Notes under the pieces: model-generated
The model's database searches: none
The model's input: only the letters and a program-made list of their open reading frames with translations
Told to the model about the DNA's origin: nothing
Made by a program: the position numbers and the translations under genes
Source: Platerodrilus igneus
Taxonomy: Eukaryota > Arthropoda > Insecta > Coleoptera > Lycidae
Direction: 5' to 3'
Assembly (NCBI GenBank): GCA_036346225.1
Contig: JARFIW010001256.1
Coordinates: 124,001 to 188,000, forward strand
Length of the DNA stretch: 64,000 nt
Part shown: positions 10,761-22,895 of the stretch, one piece after another
Numbering within the stretch: position 1 is the first letter of the stretch
Layout of the letters: each line of letters starts with the position of its first letter

Positions 10761-12098
10761 AAGCGTCTGCATTCCGATGGCTAGGTCCTACACGATGTTC
10801 TGTGTCAAAGTCATATTCCTGCAGCCGCTCTATTCACTTTGCCACTTGCCCTTCAGGATTTCGAAACTGCAGTAACTATTTTAGTGCAGCATGGTCTGTT
10901 CTCAACAGGAATTTACAGCCGTATAAGTACTTATAAAAATGCTCTACGGATTTGACGACGGCCAACAGCTCCCTTCTTGTCACACAATAGTTCCTTTCTG
11001 GCCGCGACAAGACCTTGCTGAAATACCCAATAACTTTTTCTTGTCCGTCCTGCACTTGAAAAAGAACGCTTCCTATAGCTGTGTTGCTGGCATCGGTATT
11101 CAACACAAATTTCCCCTCCATCCGTGGATAACTCAAAATTGGTGCGGTAACTAGTAGCCGTTTCAGTTGTTCAAATGCACTGTGGCAGTCGTCATTCCAA
11201 TCATATTCTTGTCCATCTTTGGTTAATTTCATTAACGGTTTAGCAATGTTCGCAACCCCAAGTATAAAACGTCGGTAATATGTGCACAATCCTAGAAAAC
11301 TGCGTAGTTGATGTATATCTTCTGGTGTAGGCCACTTTTCTACCGTTTTTATTTTGTTAGGGTTAGCTCTTATTCCGGTCTCCGGAACTACATGTCCTAG
11401 GTATTTCACCGCTCTTCCAAATAGATGGCACTTCTTGGGGCTCAATGTAAGGTTTGTCCCCCGTAATCTTTGGTATATCTCCTCTAGGTTCTTAAGATGT
11501 TCTTCAAAAGACCGGCCTAACACTATCACGTCGTCTAGGTACACCAGACATGTTTTCCAGGACAGTTTACGCAGTATCGACTCCATCAGTCATTTAAAAG
11601 TAGCAGGGGCATTGCATAATCCAAATGGTATGACCGTAAACTGCCATAATCCAGTTCCAATTGTAAACGCAGTCTTTACTTTATCGTTTGGCTCCACACC
11701 TACCTGCCAGTATCTGCTTTTCAATTCCAAGATCGAAAACCATTTAGATCCGGATAGAGTATCCAAGGTGTCATCAATTCTGGGCAAAGGATAGCGGTCT
11801 TTCTTTGTCACATTGTTTAACCGCCGGTAGTCTACACAAAACCTTGTCGACCCATCTTTTTTCTTGACAAGCACTACCGGGGATGCCCATGGACTATTTG
11901 AGGGTTCAATCACGCATTGTTCTTCCATGTCGGTGATAATTTACTCGGCTTCCTTACATTTTGCCAAAGGAAGCGGCCTGGGGTGTTGTCTTGTCGGTTG
12001 CGTATCTCCAGTATTGATCTTATGTTGCACAACATTCGTCCTTCCTTTCTCACTAACATCCAGTGCAAACACACCTCGATATCGTCCGACCAGTTCTT
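10761..12098 (-). pseudogene. Gypsy reverse transcriptase and RNase H
   Basis: The frame 11928-11590 contains [32 protein letters not shown] and [14 protein letters not shown] at about 11587-11589 replaces the Arg codon of the usual F-E-R-L motif. The frame 11586-10876 continues with the catalytic YLDDVIV, the connection domain, RNase H TDAS and ending DHAALK. A TAG in place of Trp stops it at about 10873, and a TGA at another Trp codon follows near 10838. Between 12098 and 11928 the pol linker is readable in a shifted frame. Confidence 0.92.
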
Positions 12099-12842
12099 TT
12101 AAGGTTGGTTGTCATTTAAACCGTGACCCGAAGGTACCAACATATCCAGCAATTTCTGTGAACAACCGTTGGCTGGTTTATTTTTCGTTTCGTCCACACA
12201 ACGTTTAATATGGCATACTGGAATGCAACTTCCCACAATCATGTCTTTCTTCAGGGTCACCGTATGCGGATTAATGTTCAGCACCCTTACTGGTATCATA
12301 GTTCGAAACTTTACCAGCGTTCCTCCAATCAGTAATCTCTTCTGACCCATTCCCGATTCAGTTGCTTCCATTATGCATACTTGTCCTTCCCGGAGCGTAC
12401 CATCTGGGCGTCCCATTACTATCATTTTTGCCTTCTCGGGTATTTTCATATCACAAATCATTCGAACTTGCATAGTCTGGTTACTCGTACTTAGAAATGG
12501 AATCTCATCATCATCTATCCGAAGCACACTTTCTTTCATGTTTACATGAAACCCATATTCTCCCATGAGATCCATTCCCAAGATCACTTCTTCTGTAATT
12601 TCAGCTACCAACACTCGATGATTAATTAATTTGTCCCCAATTGTCAACATAACGGCAGTCTCTCCGTGAGTACAAATTTTCTCACCACTTGCCGTTCGAA
12701 GACACACCGATACAGGTAGCGCTTTTCCACGACCAACCAAATCTGGTCTCACAATAGTTCTTGTCGCTCCTGTATCCACGAGTAATCGGACAATCCTACC
12801 ATTAATTCTTCCATCAATGTAAATGCTGCCCAGACTTCCCAT
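12099..12842 (-). CDS. Gypsy retropepsin-type aspartic protease
   Basis: The 247-residue frame has the protease catalytic triplet in LLVDTGATRTIV (about residues 20-31) and the flap-side VILGMDLM (about 86-93). A C-terminal extension links to RT. A clearly related, diverged copy of the second half is at 37042-37509. It is in a different frame from gag, consistent with frameshifted Gag-Pol expression, though the break could also be damage. Confidence 0.9.
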   Translation of the reverse strand: MGSLGSIYIDGRINGRIVRLLVDTGATRTIVRPDLVGRGKALPVSVCLRTASGEKICTHGETAVMLTIGDKLINHRVLVAEITEEVILGMDLMGEYGFHVNMKESVLRIDDDEIPFLSTSNQTMQVRMICDMKIPEKAKMIVMGRPDGTLREGQVCIMEATESGMGQKRLLIGGTLVKFRTMIPVRVLNINPHTVTLKKDMIVGSCIPVCHIKRCVDETKNKPANGCSQKLLDMLVPSGHGLNDNQP

Positions 12843-12904
12843 TGACGATGCAGCACGGATTATAATCTTCGGGGCACTACACTGTGCCGTCGACGTTCGC
12901 CACC

Positions 12905-13759
12905 TTACATTGACCTGCTTTGGCGCAACCGGTTATTTCTTTGGTTAGTACAGCGTCTCTGCATATGACCAACTTCACCGCAACTCCAGCATCGCAGACG
13001 CCATCTCCGCGGTCGTTGTCTTTCCAGCCTTTCCGCCTTTCGCTTTTCAAACACACGGTTGATTATTTCATCTATGCTGTTCTGAGTTTGACCAGGTTCC
13101 TCTAAGGCAGACCGAATTTTGTGAGCCATCCTGTGTGATGTCTGCTCAGCTACTTCAAATTCAAGCGCATGCGCCACTGCGTCGCTTAACATTTTTGGCC
13201 GTGCTAATCTTAGCGCTTGCTGTATTTCGCTGTCTTTAATGTCATCCACAAATGTTTCAACAGCCAATTGATCAAGGAAACTATCTGGTGCCATATGGTA
13301 TGCCAGTCTAACTAATCTGGCAATGTCAGCTTCGAATTCTTGCAGGCTTTCATTTGTCTTTTGCGAGCGGTACTTAACTAGTGCATGGTAAACCTGTTGA
13401 AGGTGAGCGTCTCCATATCGCATTTCAAGCTTTGATGTTAAAAGGCCGTAATCATTCTGCTGGTGATCGGGAATCGTTTGTAAGATATTAAGAGCTTCCC
13501 CCCGTAGGGCCACTATTAAGGAGATAGCCTTGTCTTTGTTGCACCAACCGTTGGCTAGTGCCGCAGCTTCAAATTGTTTCAAATATGTGGGCCAAGGTGT
13601 TTGGCCATCGAATGTGGGTGGTTTCACTTTAAATTTAGACGGTATTGACTCGCTTCTTTCCATGGTTCTTATTTCTGGAATGTTCTGATTTACAACTTGG
13701 TTGGTAAAATTTTGCGACAAGAACAATTTAACGTTCAGAAACACATTGTTGCAAATCAT
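12905..13759 (-). CDS. Gypsy Gag with CCHC knuckle
   Basis: The frame is 284 residues from an ATG at 13759; a likelier start is the Met at 13663 before the conserved FKVKPPTFDGQTPW. The capsid region continues through RYGDAHLQQVYH and SLQEFEADIARLVRLAY. A single zinc knuckle CWSCGEVGHMQRRC sits near residues 258-271. The same capsid motifs reappear, decayed, in the second gypsy at 16.35-16.85 kb. Confidence 0.92.
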   Translation of the reverse strand: MICNNVFLNVKLFLSQNFTNQVVNQNIPEIRTMERSESIPSKFKVKPPTFDGQTPWPTYLKQFEAAALANGWCNKDKAISLIVALRGEALNILQTIPDHQQNDYGLLTSKLEMRYGDAHLQQVYHALVKYRSQKTNESLQEFEADIARLVRLAYHMAPDSFLDQLAVETFVDDIKDSEIQQALRLARPKMLSDAVAHALEFEVAEQTSHRMAHKIRSALEEPGQTQNSIDEIINRVFEKRKAERLERQRPRRWRLRCWSCGEVGHMQRRCTNQRNNRLRQSRSM

Positions 13760-13779
13760 GCTAGAAGACGATACACAAA

Positions 13780-15850
13780 ATTGTAATTATGAAGGCCGCT
13801 GTTAAATTTAAAAATTGAAAAAAGGAATGGAAAAGGCACTTTGACTTTGAGATACCAAAAGATAATATCCACGAATAGTTTGAAAAAAAGTCAAATGAAT
13901 TGCTGAAGATATATGGAAAATTTCTGATATTAAGGAAGTAGAAACAGAATGGAATAACATTAAATCCAGCTAAGACATGGCGGCCAGAGATACTTGGGGT
14001 ATACACAAAAAAAAAGAATCCATGGATAACAAAAGATATCCTGAATTTAATAGAAGAAAGACAAAAAAACAAAAATAGATCAGACGAAGCAGGAAAACAG
14101 AGACAAAGCCATAAAACGGATAATTATTCGCAAGTGCAGGAAAGCTAAAGAACAATTTATTGATGAAAATGCAAAAGAGGTTAAACTAAGATGGAAATAG
14201 GAAAGACAGACGACGCATACAATACTAATTAAAATGAATTTTAGAGTTATAAAACCGTATAGCAAAAATATAAAGGACGCAGGAGGAAACGTCATTACCG
14301 AAAATGTAGAGAAAGTGGTTAGATGGCAGGAATATATAAAGAATTTATATGCAGAAGACGAACAGGAATCAGACATTGAAAATGATGACTTGAGATATCC
14401 TATACTGCGAGAAGAGTTTGAATTAGCATTAAAGGGTCTGAAAAATGGTAAGGCGCCGGGCACAGATAAGGTGCAAACAGAAACTCTAAAAGCCGCTGGA
14501 CAAGCATTAACAGAACGTCTCTTCCAATATGTAAGCTATATGTATGAGACAGGCGAGATACCCTAAGATTTAAAACGTAACATCATAGTTGCTATACAAA
14601 AAAAGAGAAACGAGGTTGGATGTAAAATTTTTCGAACAATAAGTCTCACAGCACAGGTGTCAAAAATATTAACTAGAATTGTACAAAGATGAATAAAGAA
14701 ACGAGCTAAAAAAATACTAGGAGACGATCGATTTGGGGTTAGGCGAAACAGGGGAACACAGGAGGCTATTATAGCTTTGAGGGTGATAATCGAGAAAACA
14801 ACAGAAAAGGGGGAGAGCGGTATATAGGGTTTGTAGAATTGGAAAAAGCATTCGACAATGTAAAATGGAAAAAATGTTCGTAATACTCAAAAAGATTAGA
14901 ATGAGTTTTAGGGATAAACGCATAGTACATAGCTTATACAAAGAGCAAACAGCTGTAATAGAGATAGAGCAGAAACGTAGAGAGGTAAATATTAGGAAAG
15001 GGGCGAAACAGAGATGTGCCCTATCCCCATTAATTTTTAACTTGTACATAGAAGAGGCAATGAATACTGTCAAATGCAGAAAGACATTTGGAATTACTAT
15101 GCAGGGACAAAAGATTGATATGCTTAGATTTGCAGATGATATAGCGGTTTTAGCACATAACAAAGAAGAGTTAGAAGCTGCTCTTAATAAACTCGAAACA
15201 GTTCTAACAGAGAGATACGGTATGAAAAGTAAAAAAATAAAACTAAGGTTCTAGTATGCAAAGGTTGGCAAAATAAACCAAATACAACAATACAATTAGG
15301 TAACGAGAACTTACAAGAGGTTCTTCTGCTACCTAGGAAGCCAAATAACGCAAGATGGGAATCGTACAAAAGATATAAAACAAAGATTAGTCCGAGGTCG
15401 TGCTACATTTAACAAGAAAAAGCGACTACTGTGTTCAATGGCAACAAACAAGGAAGATATTGTTTAAAACATATGTATGGAGCACAGCGTGGTACGGCTG
15501 TGAAGCCTGGACAGTAGGAGAAGCGGACAAGAAAAAGGTAGAAGCCTTTGAAATCTGGTGCTACAGACGTATGATGAAGATATCATGTACGTACAAAGTT
15601 AAGAACGAAGAGGTACTAAGAAATAATAGGGGAAGAAAGAAATATGCGGAAAACTGTAAGATAGGATGTTAGGATACATGCTAAGACATGAGGGAATAGT
15701 GCGGAATAGATTAAAAGCAGAGATAGGAAAAAAGAGAAGTAGAGGTAGACCTAAGTTACACCATTGCACACAGATAATGAAAGATGTAGGATGTGAGAAT
15801 TTCAGGGAAATGTCTAGGCTAGCTCAGAATTGAAATCGATAGAGGCACGT
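13780..15850 (+). mobile_element. Endonuclease-RT type LINE (family 1), 5'-truncated
   Basis: Plus-strand pieces in shifting frames encode the post-endonuclease linker (about 14030-14210), RT from GLKNGKAPGTDK (about 14428-14470), FGVRRNRGTQEAI, GAKQRCALSPLIFNLYIEEA and catalytic FADDIAVLAH (about 15128-15157). A C-terminal region follows with WYGCEAWTVGEADKKKVEAFE (about 15489-15550). The 3' part near 15690-15840 matches the many family-1 tails in the right half of the window. The endonuclease domain is absent, and the left end abuts gypsy gag. Frameshifts and stops make it dead. Confidence 0.88.
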
Positions 15851-16349
15851 ATTGATATCAAGTAGTGAAATTTAGTGAAAAAAACATTTGAAAGATTCCT
15901 ATTTGCATACCTGTAACGCAATGCCAACAACGGGAAATGGATAGCAAAATTCTTTTTTTTTAAGGATTTCAAGTCAGGCGTACAAGAATATACAAAGAAC
16001 AAAAACGAATTGCCTCAAATCTTACAGAAGAGTTGAATCAGACAACGGCGGAATTAGAAGAAATAACACAAGTTGGACAGAAAAATTCGATCAAAATGCG
16101 AAAATCGCTGAGTTTATAAACGAAAATGCTAAATCCGCGGAAACTAGAAACAATGTTTTCAGATGATTTAGCAGAAAGCTCGCAAAAACTAGAACCGGTA
16201 TTTTCAAAAAAATTGTTAGAAAATTGGCGTACAATGAAAAAAAATGGTGGAACAAAATAATTCTATAACGGGCTAGCACCAGAGCTACAATGTTGGTGAT
16301 GCAATAGTACGCTCCAGAATTAAAAATGTCGGAGAATGCGAATTAATGT

Positions 16350-16990
16350 CAAAGTCTAAATTAAAACTACCTACATTTGATGTAAAGTCACCTTGGCAGA
16401 CATACTTCAAGTAATTGAAGGCTGCCGCGAAGCTAACGGCTAAAACTATGGTAAAAGGGCAAACGTACTACGAGGTGAAGCCTTGAATACTCTATAGATC
16501 ATACCAGACCATGACCTTAACATCAAGGCTGGAAACAAAGTGGCGACTCTCATCTGCAACAAGTGAACCGCGCTCAAGTAAAAAACCGTTTCTAAAAGAC
16601 CAACAAAATTTGCAAAAGTTTGAAGCAGATATTGCTCGCTTGGTGAGATTAGCTTACCCAAGAGCAACGAATAGTTTCCTAAAACAACAGTTAGCAGTAT
16701 AGACGTTTGATAACGTGATGATACGCAACGCCGAAATCCAGCAAGCACTATGGCTGGCTCGATAAAGAACTCTAGATGATGCGCTAGCTCACACCTTGGA
16801 ATTTGAAGCGGCAAAACAAGCTTCCCATCGTAGTAGTGACAACTAAAATACTCTGTAGAAAATCAGGTCCAAGAAAGTATAAAGGAGGTCATTTAACGGG
16901 TACTTCGTTAACACCAACCAAAGAGAAGTGATCCAGATGTTGGAATTGTGGCGAGTTTGGGCAAATACAGTTCAAACGTAAACAGCAAAA
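16350..16990 (+). pseudogene. Gypsy copy 2 gag remnant
   Basis: Frames joined by stops show LKLPTFDVKSPWQTYFK (about 16360), then QKFEADIARLVRLAYPRA (about 16616-16670), NAEIQQALWLAR and DDALAHTLEFEAAKQ. All align with Gag of the first element. A degraded CWNCGEFGQ knuckle is near 16938-16965. Stops and deletions are frequent. Confidence 0.78.
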
Positions 16991-17089
16991 AAAAGCAGAG
17001 AAGCCGGAAACTAAAAGTGCTCAACAGGACGAGGTAAAATGTCGACCAGCATAGATTCTGCTCCGGAAACCACTATCCGCATCGCACGA

Positions 17090-17473
17090 CAGCATTTACA
17101 TATATAGACATTTTAACGATAAAGCTGTAAAGTTTCCTGTAGATACCGAATCTACTTGGACAACTACAGATACGGATGTAGTGCACGACCGTGGTAAAGT
17201 GTCACCTGCGACGGTGCGTCTTCGAATCGTGGCTGGGGAAATTTAAACACACGAAATTCTTGATATAGAAATCGAATTTGGGTTAAAATATTTGTCAATC
17301 AGATAGTAATATCGAACATCAGCGAAGAAGTTATCTTGGGAATGGATATCCTGAAGACGTATGGATTCCATGTATATATTGAGAAACGAGGGAGTGCCGC
17401 TTTGAAAAGCAACGGACGTGTCTGTATGAGTTTGTTTGACGGACGATGTTACCCTATTTGGAAAGTTAGAAAG
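17090..17473 (+). pseudogene. Gypsy copy 2 protease remnant
   Basis: ISEEVILGMDILKTYGFHVYI (about 17318-17385) matches the VILGMDLMGEYGFHVN segment of the first element's protease. The upstream active-site region is scrambled but legible near 17130-17180. The remnant stops at the foldback insertion. Confidence 0.75.
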
Positions 17474-19320
17474 TTGTTACGTTTATTTTCGGCATTAATT
17501 AAAATACACCTTGTTCCTTTTAATTCAGTATTCATTTACGTAGATTTGTTTTTACTTTTCAATACTCCAACAGCACCCTGTATATTTCTTTTTTTTTAAA
17601 AGCTTCATTGAAATTATAATAAACGGACTTATTGTAAGAAGGTGATATATACAGGGTGGTGTTGGAGTATTGAAGCGGAATCTATGTAAATGTATAATAA
17701 AATACCAAAAAGGGGTAGGTTTTAACTGGTCATCGTAAAGTAAAAGTAACAAATCCTACAGGGTGGTGTTGGAGTATTGAAAAGTAGAAACAGAATCTAT
17801 GTGAATAGATAATGAATTAAAATGAACAAGGTGTATTTTAATTTATGCCGAAAATAAATGTAACCAATCCCCCCAGCAAAATTAAAAGGTCGGGGTAGGA
17901 AAGCAAAAGTAAGGAAGAGGACAGTACCGTACTCGAAGAGAAAAAAAAAACATTCGCTCAATTAAATTAGCAACCCAAAAGAAACGGATATCCGACTCGA
18001 AAAGCCAACATACAATAATAGAAACAATAAAAAAATTTTGCTTAACGAAACAAAAAAAAATCCCAAAAGAAAGCGCTCCAAAATAAAAAAAAGAAGTTTT
18101 CATCCAGCTCAATAAACCAAGGTACCGGACAAAACGAACAAAAGAAAAGAAATTGAAGAGAAGCACATGGAAAGACAGGTGGGTAGTAGCAATGAGCGAG
18201 GACAAAAGTAGAATGGCGTCAACACTGTCAAATTCGTCAAAGGACGGATGCTTCTTCAGAAAAGAAACAGTAAAGTCTTCAACCTTAAACGAAGATTGGT
18301 TCTCTGCAGATAACCAACAGTAAAGGAAAAAAGCGAGGAAGAAAACCAACAGTAACAGCCAAAATGACAAAATTGTCAAGTCTCAAAGTATGCTCGGGAG
18401 CAACAAAAATGCTGGATAGAAAAAAATGAAATTACTTCAAACTGTGGTACCCAAGAATCGCAACAACCAAAGAACCAAAAAAAGAAATGCTAACTAATCC
18501 TAAAGTCGACTAAGTCGTGGTTTCCGAAAAAAAGAAAAACGTACTAAAAAGCACCTACCACAGGAAGTGGATCGAAAGATATACCAAGTCAGTGCAAAGA
18601 CCGACAGAAAGTATCACCAGCCACGTGAAAAAGGAGAGGACTGTGGAGCGAAAGGAACAAGGAAAAAAAAGAAAAAATTAAAAAGAGTAACTAACACCAA
18701 GCAACAAATACAAGAACCACAAAAAACCTAAAGATCGCACAAAAGAAAATAAAACAGAATCCCAGTCTACACTGTATGAGTTTGTGTGTGCGTGTGTGTG
18801 TGTGTGTGTGTCTGTATGTGTGCGTTGTTGATGTATGAGTATGTGAGTGTGTTGATGGACAACTAGGTGAGTATGTGTGTGTGTGTATGTGTGCGTGTGT
18901 ATAAACTGTATGTGTGTGTATGTAGTGTGCGTGTATAAAGTGTGAGTGTGTGTATGTGTTGGACCGTTGTAGTCGCCTCTTACGACAGGCAGGTCGTACA
19001 ATGGGGCTATTCTATTCCAGGACTGGGGGGGGGGGGATTTGTTACTTTTACTTTGCGATAGTCACTTAAAACCTACCCCTTTTTGGTATTTCATTATTCA
19101 TTTACATAGATTCCACTTTAATACTCCAACACCACCCTGTATATTTCACCTTCTTACAATATGTCCGTTTATTATATTTTCAATAAAACTTTAAAAAAAG
19201 AAATGAAATATGCAGGGTGGTGTTGGAGTACTGAAAAGTAGAAACAGAATATATGTGAATGGATAATGAATTAAAAGGAACAAAGTGTATTTTAATTTGT
19301 GCTAAAAATAAAAATAACAA
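17474..19320. mobile_element. Foldback element with ~285-bp terminal inverted repeats, inserted in gypsy copy 2
   Basis: The left arm 17474-17757 is the near reverse complement of the right arm 19035-19320, starting TTGTTA on both ends. Each arm contains inner inverted copies of CAGGGTGGTGTTGGAGTA. A further inverted copy of the outermost ~110 bp is at 17757-17875, so the left side is nested. No transposase is seen. The middle (17880-18775) is A-rich and carries no convincing frame. Target duplication is not clear; short GTTGT matches flank both ends. Confidence 0.75.
18779..18960. repeat. (GT)n-rich microsatellite
   Basis: Interrupted GT repeats with TATG and GCGT variants lie inside the foldback element. 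They are followed at 18961-19020 by a GC-richer tag (CGCCTCTTACGACAGGCAGG) that resembles dispersed insect repeat sequence, and then by a run of 12 G. Confidence 0.9.
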
Positions 19321-19429
19321 AATGTTGTAATGCAACGCTTGAATGTTGTCTTCCGGGAGGGCTTTGTGCGCTGTATTGAACCGATTACTGACGAATCCTT
19401 GTGAAAAGGCATACATATGGGAAAGACTC

Positions 19430-20790
19430 TGAATGAAGTGATGGATAGTGTACTTGTTAGGATCTTAAACACCAATTGTCACGACACCGAGTTGAAAAAG
19501 AATACAACGGTTGGATGGTGTTATTCGGTCCTCCATGTGACGAGGTGTGCCAGTGTTTAAAAACCAGTTGCCAAAGAGTGTTCTGCAAAGTCATTCCATC
19601 GGTTGACGAAACCATGCCAACATCTTGTAGAACAACAACTGGCTGGATTTAAAAATTTGCTTCGACAGCACTCGGACGTGTTTGCGTTCGACGGCGATCG
19701 ATTAGGAAAGACAATAGTCTAGCATAGAACCGATAAGAGGAGCCGAGAAGGTTCACATTGGCCAAACGTGAGGAAGTCGAAAAAATGATTGGAAATATGA
19801 CGGGGAAAGGGGTAATTGAGCACACTGATGGCTCTTGGGCATTATCCGTTGTGCTTGATAAGAAGGACGGCTCAATAGGATTTTGTGTGGACTACAGACA
19901 ATTGAATTACGTGACTAAAAAGGGCAGTTACCCACTTCCAAGGATTAACGACACCTTAGATACACTTTTAGGGGTCGTGATTGTTCTCAACCTTGGATTT
20001 AGAGAGTGGCTACTGGCAAAGTAGATATGGAACCCAAAGATTGGTAGAAGACCTCTTTCACTATTGCTACTGGCCTATGGTAATTTACAGTCATGTCATT
20101 TGGACTCTGCAACGCTCCTGCCACATTCGAGCGCTGAGTGGGCTATCGTGGAAAATGTGTCTTTTATATTTGAAAGACCGGATTGTGATTGAGAAGTCGT
20201 TTATGGAACATTTAGGAATTTGGAAAACGTATTTTGAAGACTCAGAGAAGCCAATCTGAAACTGAGCCCAAAAAAGTGTCACCTGCTAGGCGAAGAAGTA
20301 AAATATATATGGCACGTAGTTTCACGTAACAGAGACAAACCAGACCAGTAGTGGTCGACGCCAAACGATAAACATCAGTTACGCAGTTTTCTGGTGTTGT
20401 ACACTTATAATAGAAAATTCGTTTCCGGGTTTGTGAATGTTGTAAAACCCTTAATCAAGGTGACTGAAGAAGGACGTAATTATGTTTGGGATGAAGATTG
20501 TCAAAATGTATTTCACCAGCTAAGGCATTGACAAAAGCTCCGATTTTAAGTTATTCTCGGTCGAAAAGCAAATTCAACTTGGATATGGACGCAAATAATG
20601 TCGCCATGGAATGTGCACTATCACAGATGCAAGACGAGTAAGAGAGTCATTGGTAACTTTAGCAAAGAGTTCTCAAAACCATAAGGGGATTAGTGCGTTA
20701 CAAAAAGGGGAACTGTTGACTGTGGTAAAATCGGTAGTAAATTTTTATAAGTACTGTAGAAAGTGAGATCGATGACCTTAATACTTATCT
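19430..20790 (+). pseudogene. Gypsy copy 2 RT and RNase H remnant
   Basis: The frame from 19758 shows DKKDGSIGFCVDYRQLNYV and YPLPRINDTLDTL. Shifted frames carry LDLESGYWQ, CNAPATF-like and LLYLKDRIVIEKSFMEHL (YLKD in place of YLDD, so the catalytic site is mutated). The connection domain and RNase H (about 20340-20780) follow with many stops. Ordering matches the first element. Confidence 0.8.
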
Positions 20791-21089
20791 AAGACAGATG
20801 ATCTATTCTTCTTCTTCTTCTCTCTAAAACCTATAAGTTTTGATAGCCCGTCTCTGTGTTAAAGTTGAGAGGCGCGACTCAATCGCTTTTCGATATTTGC
20901 GTCCGAAGGTTTCAGAGTTGGGGGCGCAGGCGGGTGATGGTTCGGTGGAGAATTTTTGCGTGCGTTGCATAAACCGGTTTTTATCGCAAAAAACCGATAA
21001 ATTGAGAAGTATTAAGGGTTTTCCGGGAAAAAATTAATTTGAAGCGACGTATTCGCTAACGGGTTAAAAAAGCTTGGATCCCTCAAAAA
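20791..21089. other. Unassigned spacer with short (TTC)n
   Basis: CTTCTTCTTCTTC at about 20806-20821 follows the gypsy remnant. The rest is unique-looking sequence with a moderately GC-rich patch at 20860-20960. No gene is seen. Confidence 0.5.
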
Positions 21090-22400
21090 ATTTTAATCTC
21101 AAAAGCCGAACGAACCGTGCGACAAGGTCGGCAACTGCTCGGTTAGCCTTGGTACGAGAGAGAAGAAATATCGAGTTGGTTTCCAAAATTCGTATTCGGA
21201 CGTTAAAAAATATTTAATATATGCCAAACAACGCTATTCGTATTTTAAAACCTGAATTATTAACAGTTTGCAAGCCGGTACTATAGTATTTTCTTAAAAC
21301 AGTTATTAAAATTTGTATAATTACTTTGAAAAACATCAAACACAGGTAGTGAAAGCCGACGGAAGCGAACGGATATGTACCTTGAAAATTTATGATTATA
21401 CACTTCTTTTCAAATTTCCCAAATTTAAACTTATAATCATCTAATATCACTTAAGAGCACCGATAATTGACTGAAATTATACGAAAACATCGCTTTTTAA
21501 TATACACCAGCTATTTATTTGAAAAATAATTACTTATTACATTATTTACGGAGTCGCCCGAACAATTACAATAGACCGTGTTTATTCCTAAGACGATGTA
21601 TTTCTTATGTGGCATTAAGCATATCAAGTATACAACCAACGCGATTTCAATAAACATCACCTCGATAACGCAAGCCTAACTTCTCTGGCTACAAATCGTA
21701 ACCCCGGTGGTTCGATGCCCAGTAAAATTTATTTTCTTAATTTAATTTTATGTTGCTTTTTAAAACATGCAATAGCATTTATTTAACAATATGCATAAAA
21801 TAAATCAACACTTTTTTTCATATGCTTCAGTGCAATCTGCAATCGATAATTTGTAAATTATATTTACTCAAAAACCATTTGCAGCGTTTACTTTTCAGAT
21901 ATTGTCCAACTTGCAGAAACGTATCCCCCTTATATGTGTATAAAAACTAAAAAACCTTTAATATTTTACGATCTAAAAACCCAAACGCACAGAGCTCACA
22001 ACAGGTACATTTGCGTTGATGAACAGACGATCGAGTTGGTTTCAAAAATTGGTATACGATCCTTAACAAATTTCTAATATGTACCAAAAAATATTACATC
22101 TATCATAAATCTTTAAAACTTTTACTGCAATTTGTGTAATTTATTTGAAAAATGTCAAAAGCAGGTTACGAACAAAGACGTAGTGGCACGAGTACGTACT
22201 ATCTGAAACTCTATTAACACACTTAATTTACAAATTTCTAAAATTAAAGCTTCCAAATTACATAATACTTAATTTATAGTACTGATAATGATTAATTCTG
22301 ATTATAAAAAAATATCACACATTAATAGACGCAGTCTATTTTTAAACCGAATGCATCCGAAAAATTTCAAGTCTACGTAAATAATTTAGAAAACGCTATA
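21090..22400. repeat. Diverged ~850-bp direct repeat, unit 1 and left part of unit 2
   Basis: CGAGTTGGTTTCCAAAATTCG at about 21173 recurs with changes at about 22028, and both are followed by about 300 bp of parallel sequence. Unit 1 continues to AACCCCGGTGGTTCGATGCCCA (about 21700-21721). The matching part of unit 2 is displaced to 28151-28320 by the mariner insertion. Confidence 0.65.
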
Positions 22401-22895
22401 CAGTGTGTACAGTATAAAATGCAGTACATGGGGATCTTGGAAACTGTAGGAGATACGATCTTGGTTAAATGGGACAAAAGTTGCATAATCATGAGGGTAT
22501 CTCAGATCGGTTTTCAAATTTCAAAAATTTTTCATAGGTTACTAGATAGAGGCAAAACACACAAAATTGACGATTTCTTTATTTGCTCGTAGTTAGTCTA
22601 CTAATTGAAATAGAATGTTCAAATTTGGTACATGATGGTAATTCCCCATTGCGCTTTACATTTTCAACTTCGATTTTGTCTAGGGCATCTAGATTTTGCG
22701 TGACGATGTTCAACTTTTTATTTTTAAATAGCCGCCATATTGGATTTTTACATTTTTGAAATGCTGACAAAAAACCCTTTCCAAAGAGGTATAACATGGC
22801 TATGTTTGATTAAATCAAAACACTAAAAATCACATAATTATGTTTTGGTCGTAGTAGGCTTTAATTTCCATTATGACAAAGAGAAACAATTGCTC
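22401..22895 (+). repeat. Left terminal inverted repeat of the mariner element
   Basis: This is the inverse of 27656-28150 with few differences. It ends at GAGAAACAATTGCTC. Its inner part flanks the transposase leader. Confidence 0.92.

Larger units (their letters stand above)
8147..13760 (-). mobile_element. Ty3/gypsy retrotransposon, 3' LTR present, 5' LTR missing
   Basis: Read on the minus strand the order is gag, protease, RT, RNase H, integrase, macrodomain, CCCH finger, polypurine tract, LTR. Most pol segments from 11928 to 9766 lie in one frame separated by single nonsense changes, several of them C-to-T type (TGA for CGA, TAG or TGA for TGG), so the decay is moderate. No 5' LTR is seen: a LINE begins at about 13780, next to gag. 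Protease-region relatives at 37042-37509 and a decayed module at 31.4-32.4 kb show the family is multicopy. Confidence 0.9.
15900..20790 (+). mobile_element. Second Ty3/gypsy copy, decayed and split
   Basis: Read on the plus strand: a possible gag N-terminus at 15940-16270, gag at about 16350-16990, protease at about 17100-17400, the foldback insertion 17474-19320, then RT/RNase H at 19758-20790. The element ends in RNase H; no integrase or LTR is seen. It is clearly related to the minus-strand element but much more damaged. Confidence 0.8.

Noticed and set aside
17882..18379. 165-codon hydrophobic minus-strand frame inside the foldback element
   Set aside because: It is the complement of an A-rich tract; Phe/Leu-rich composition comes from T runs and no domain is visible.
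18678..19001. 107-codon Thr/His-rich minus-strand frame
   Set aside because: It is a translation of the (GT)n microsatellite.
21660..21721. Possible tRNA gene because of GGTTCGATGCC
   Set aside because: No acceptor stem or A box pairs properly; kept only as a B-box-like part of the 850-bp repeat.
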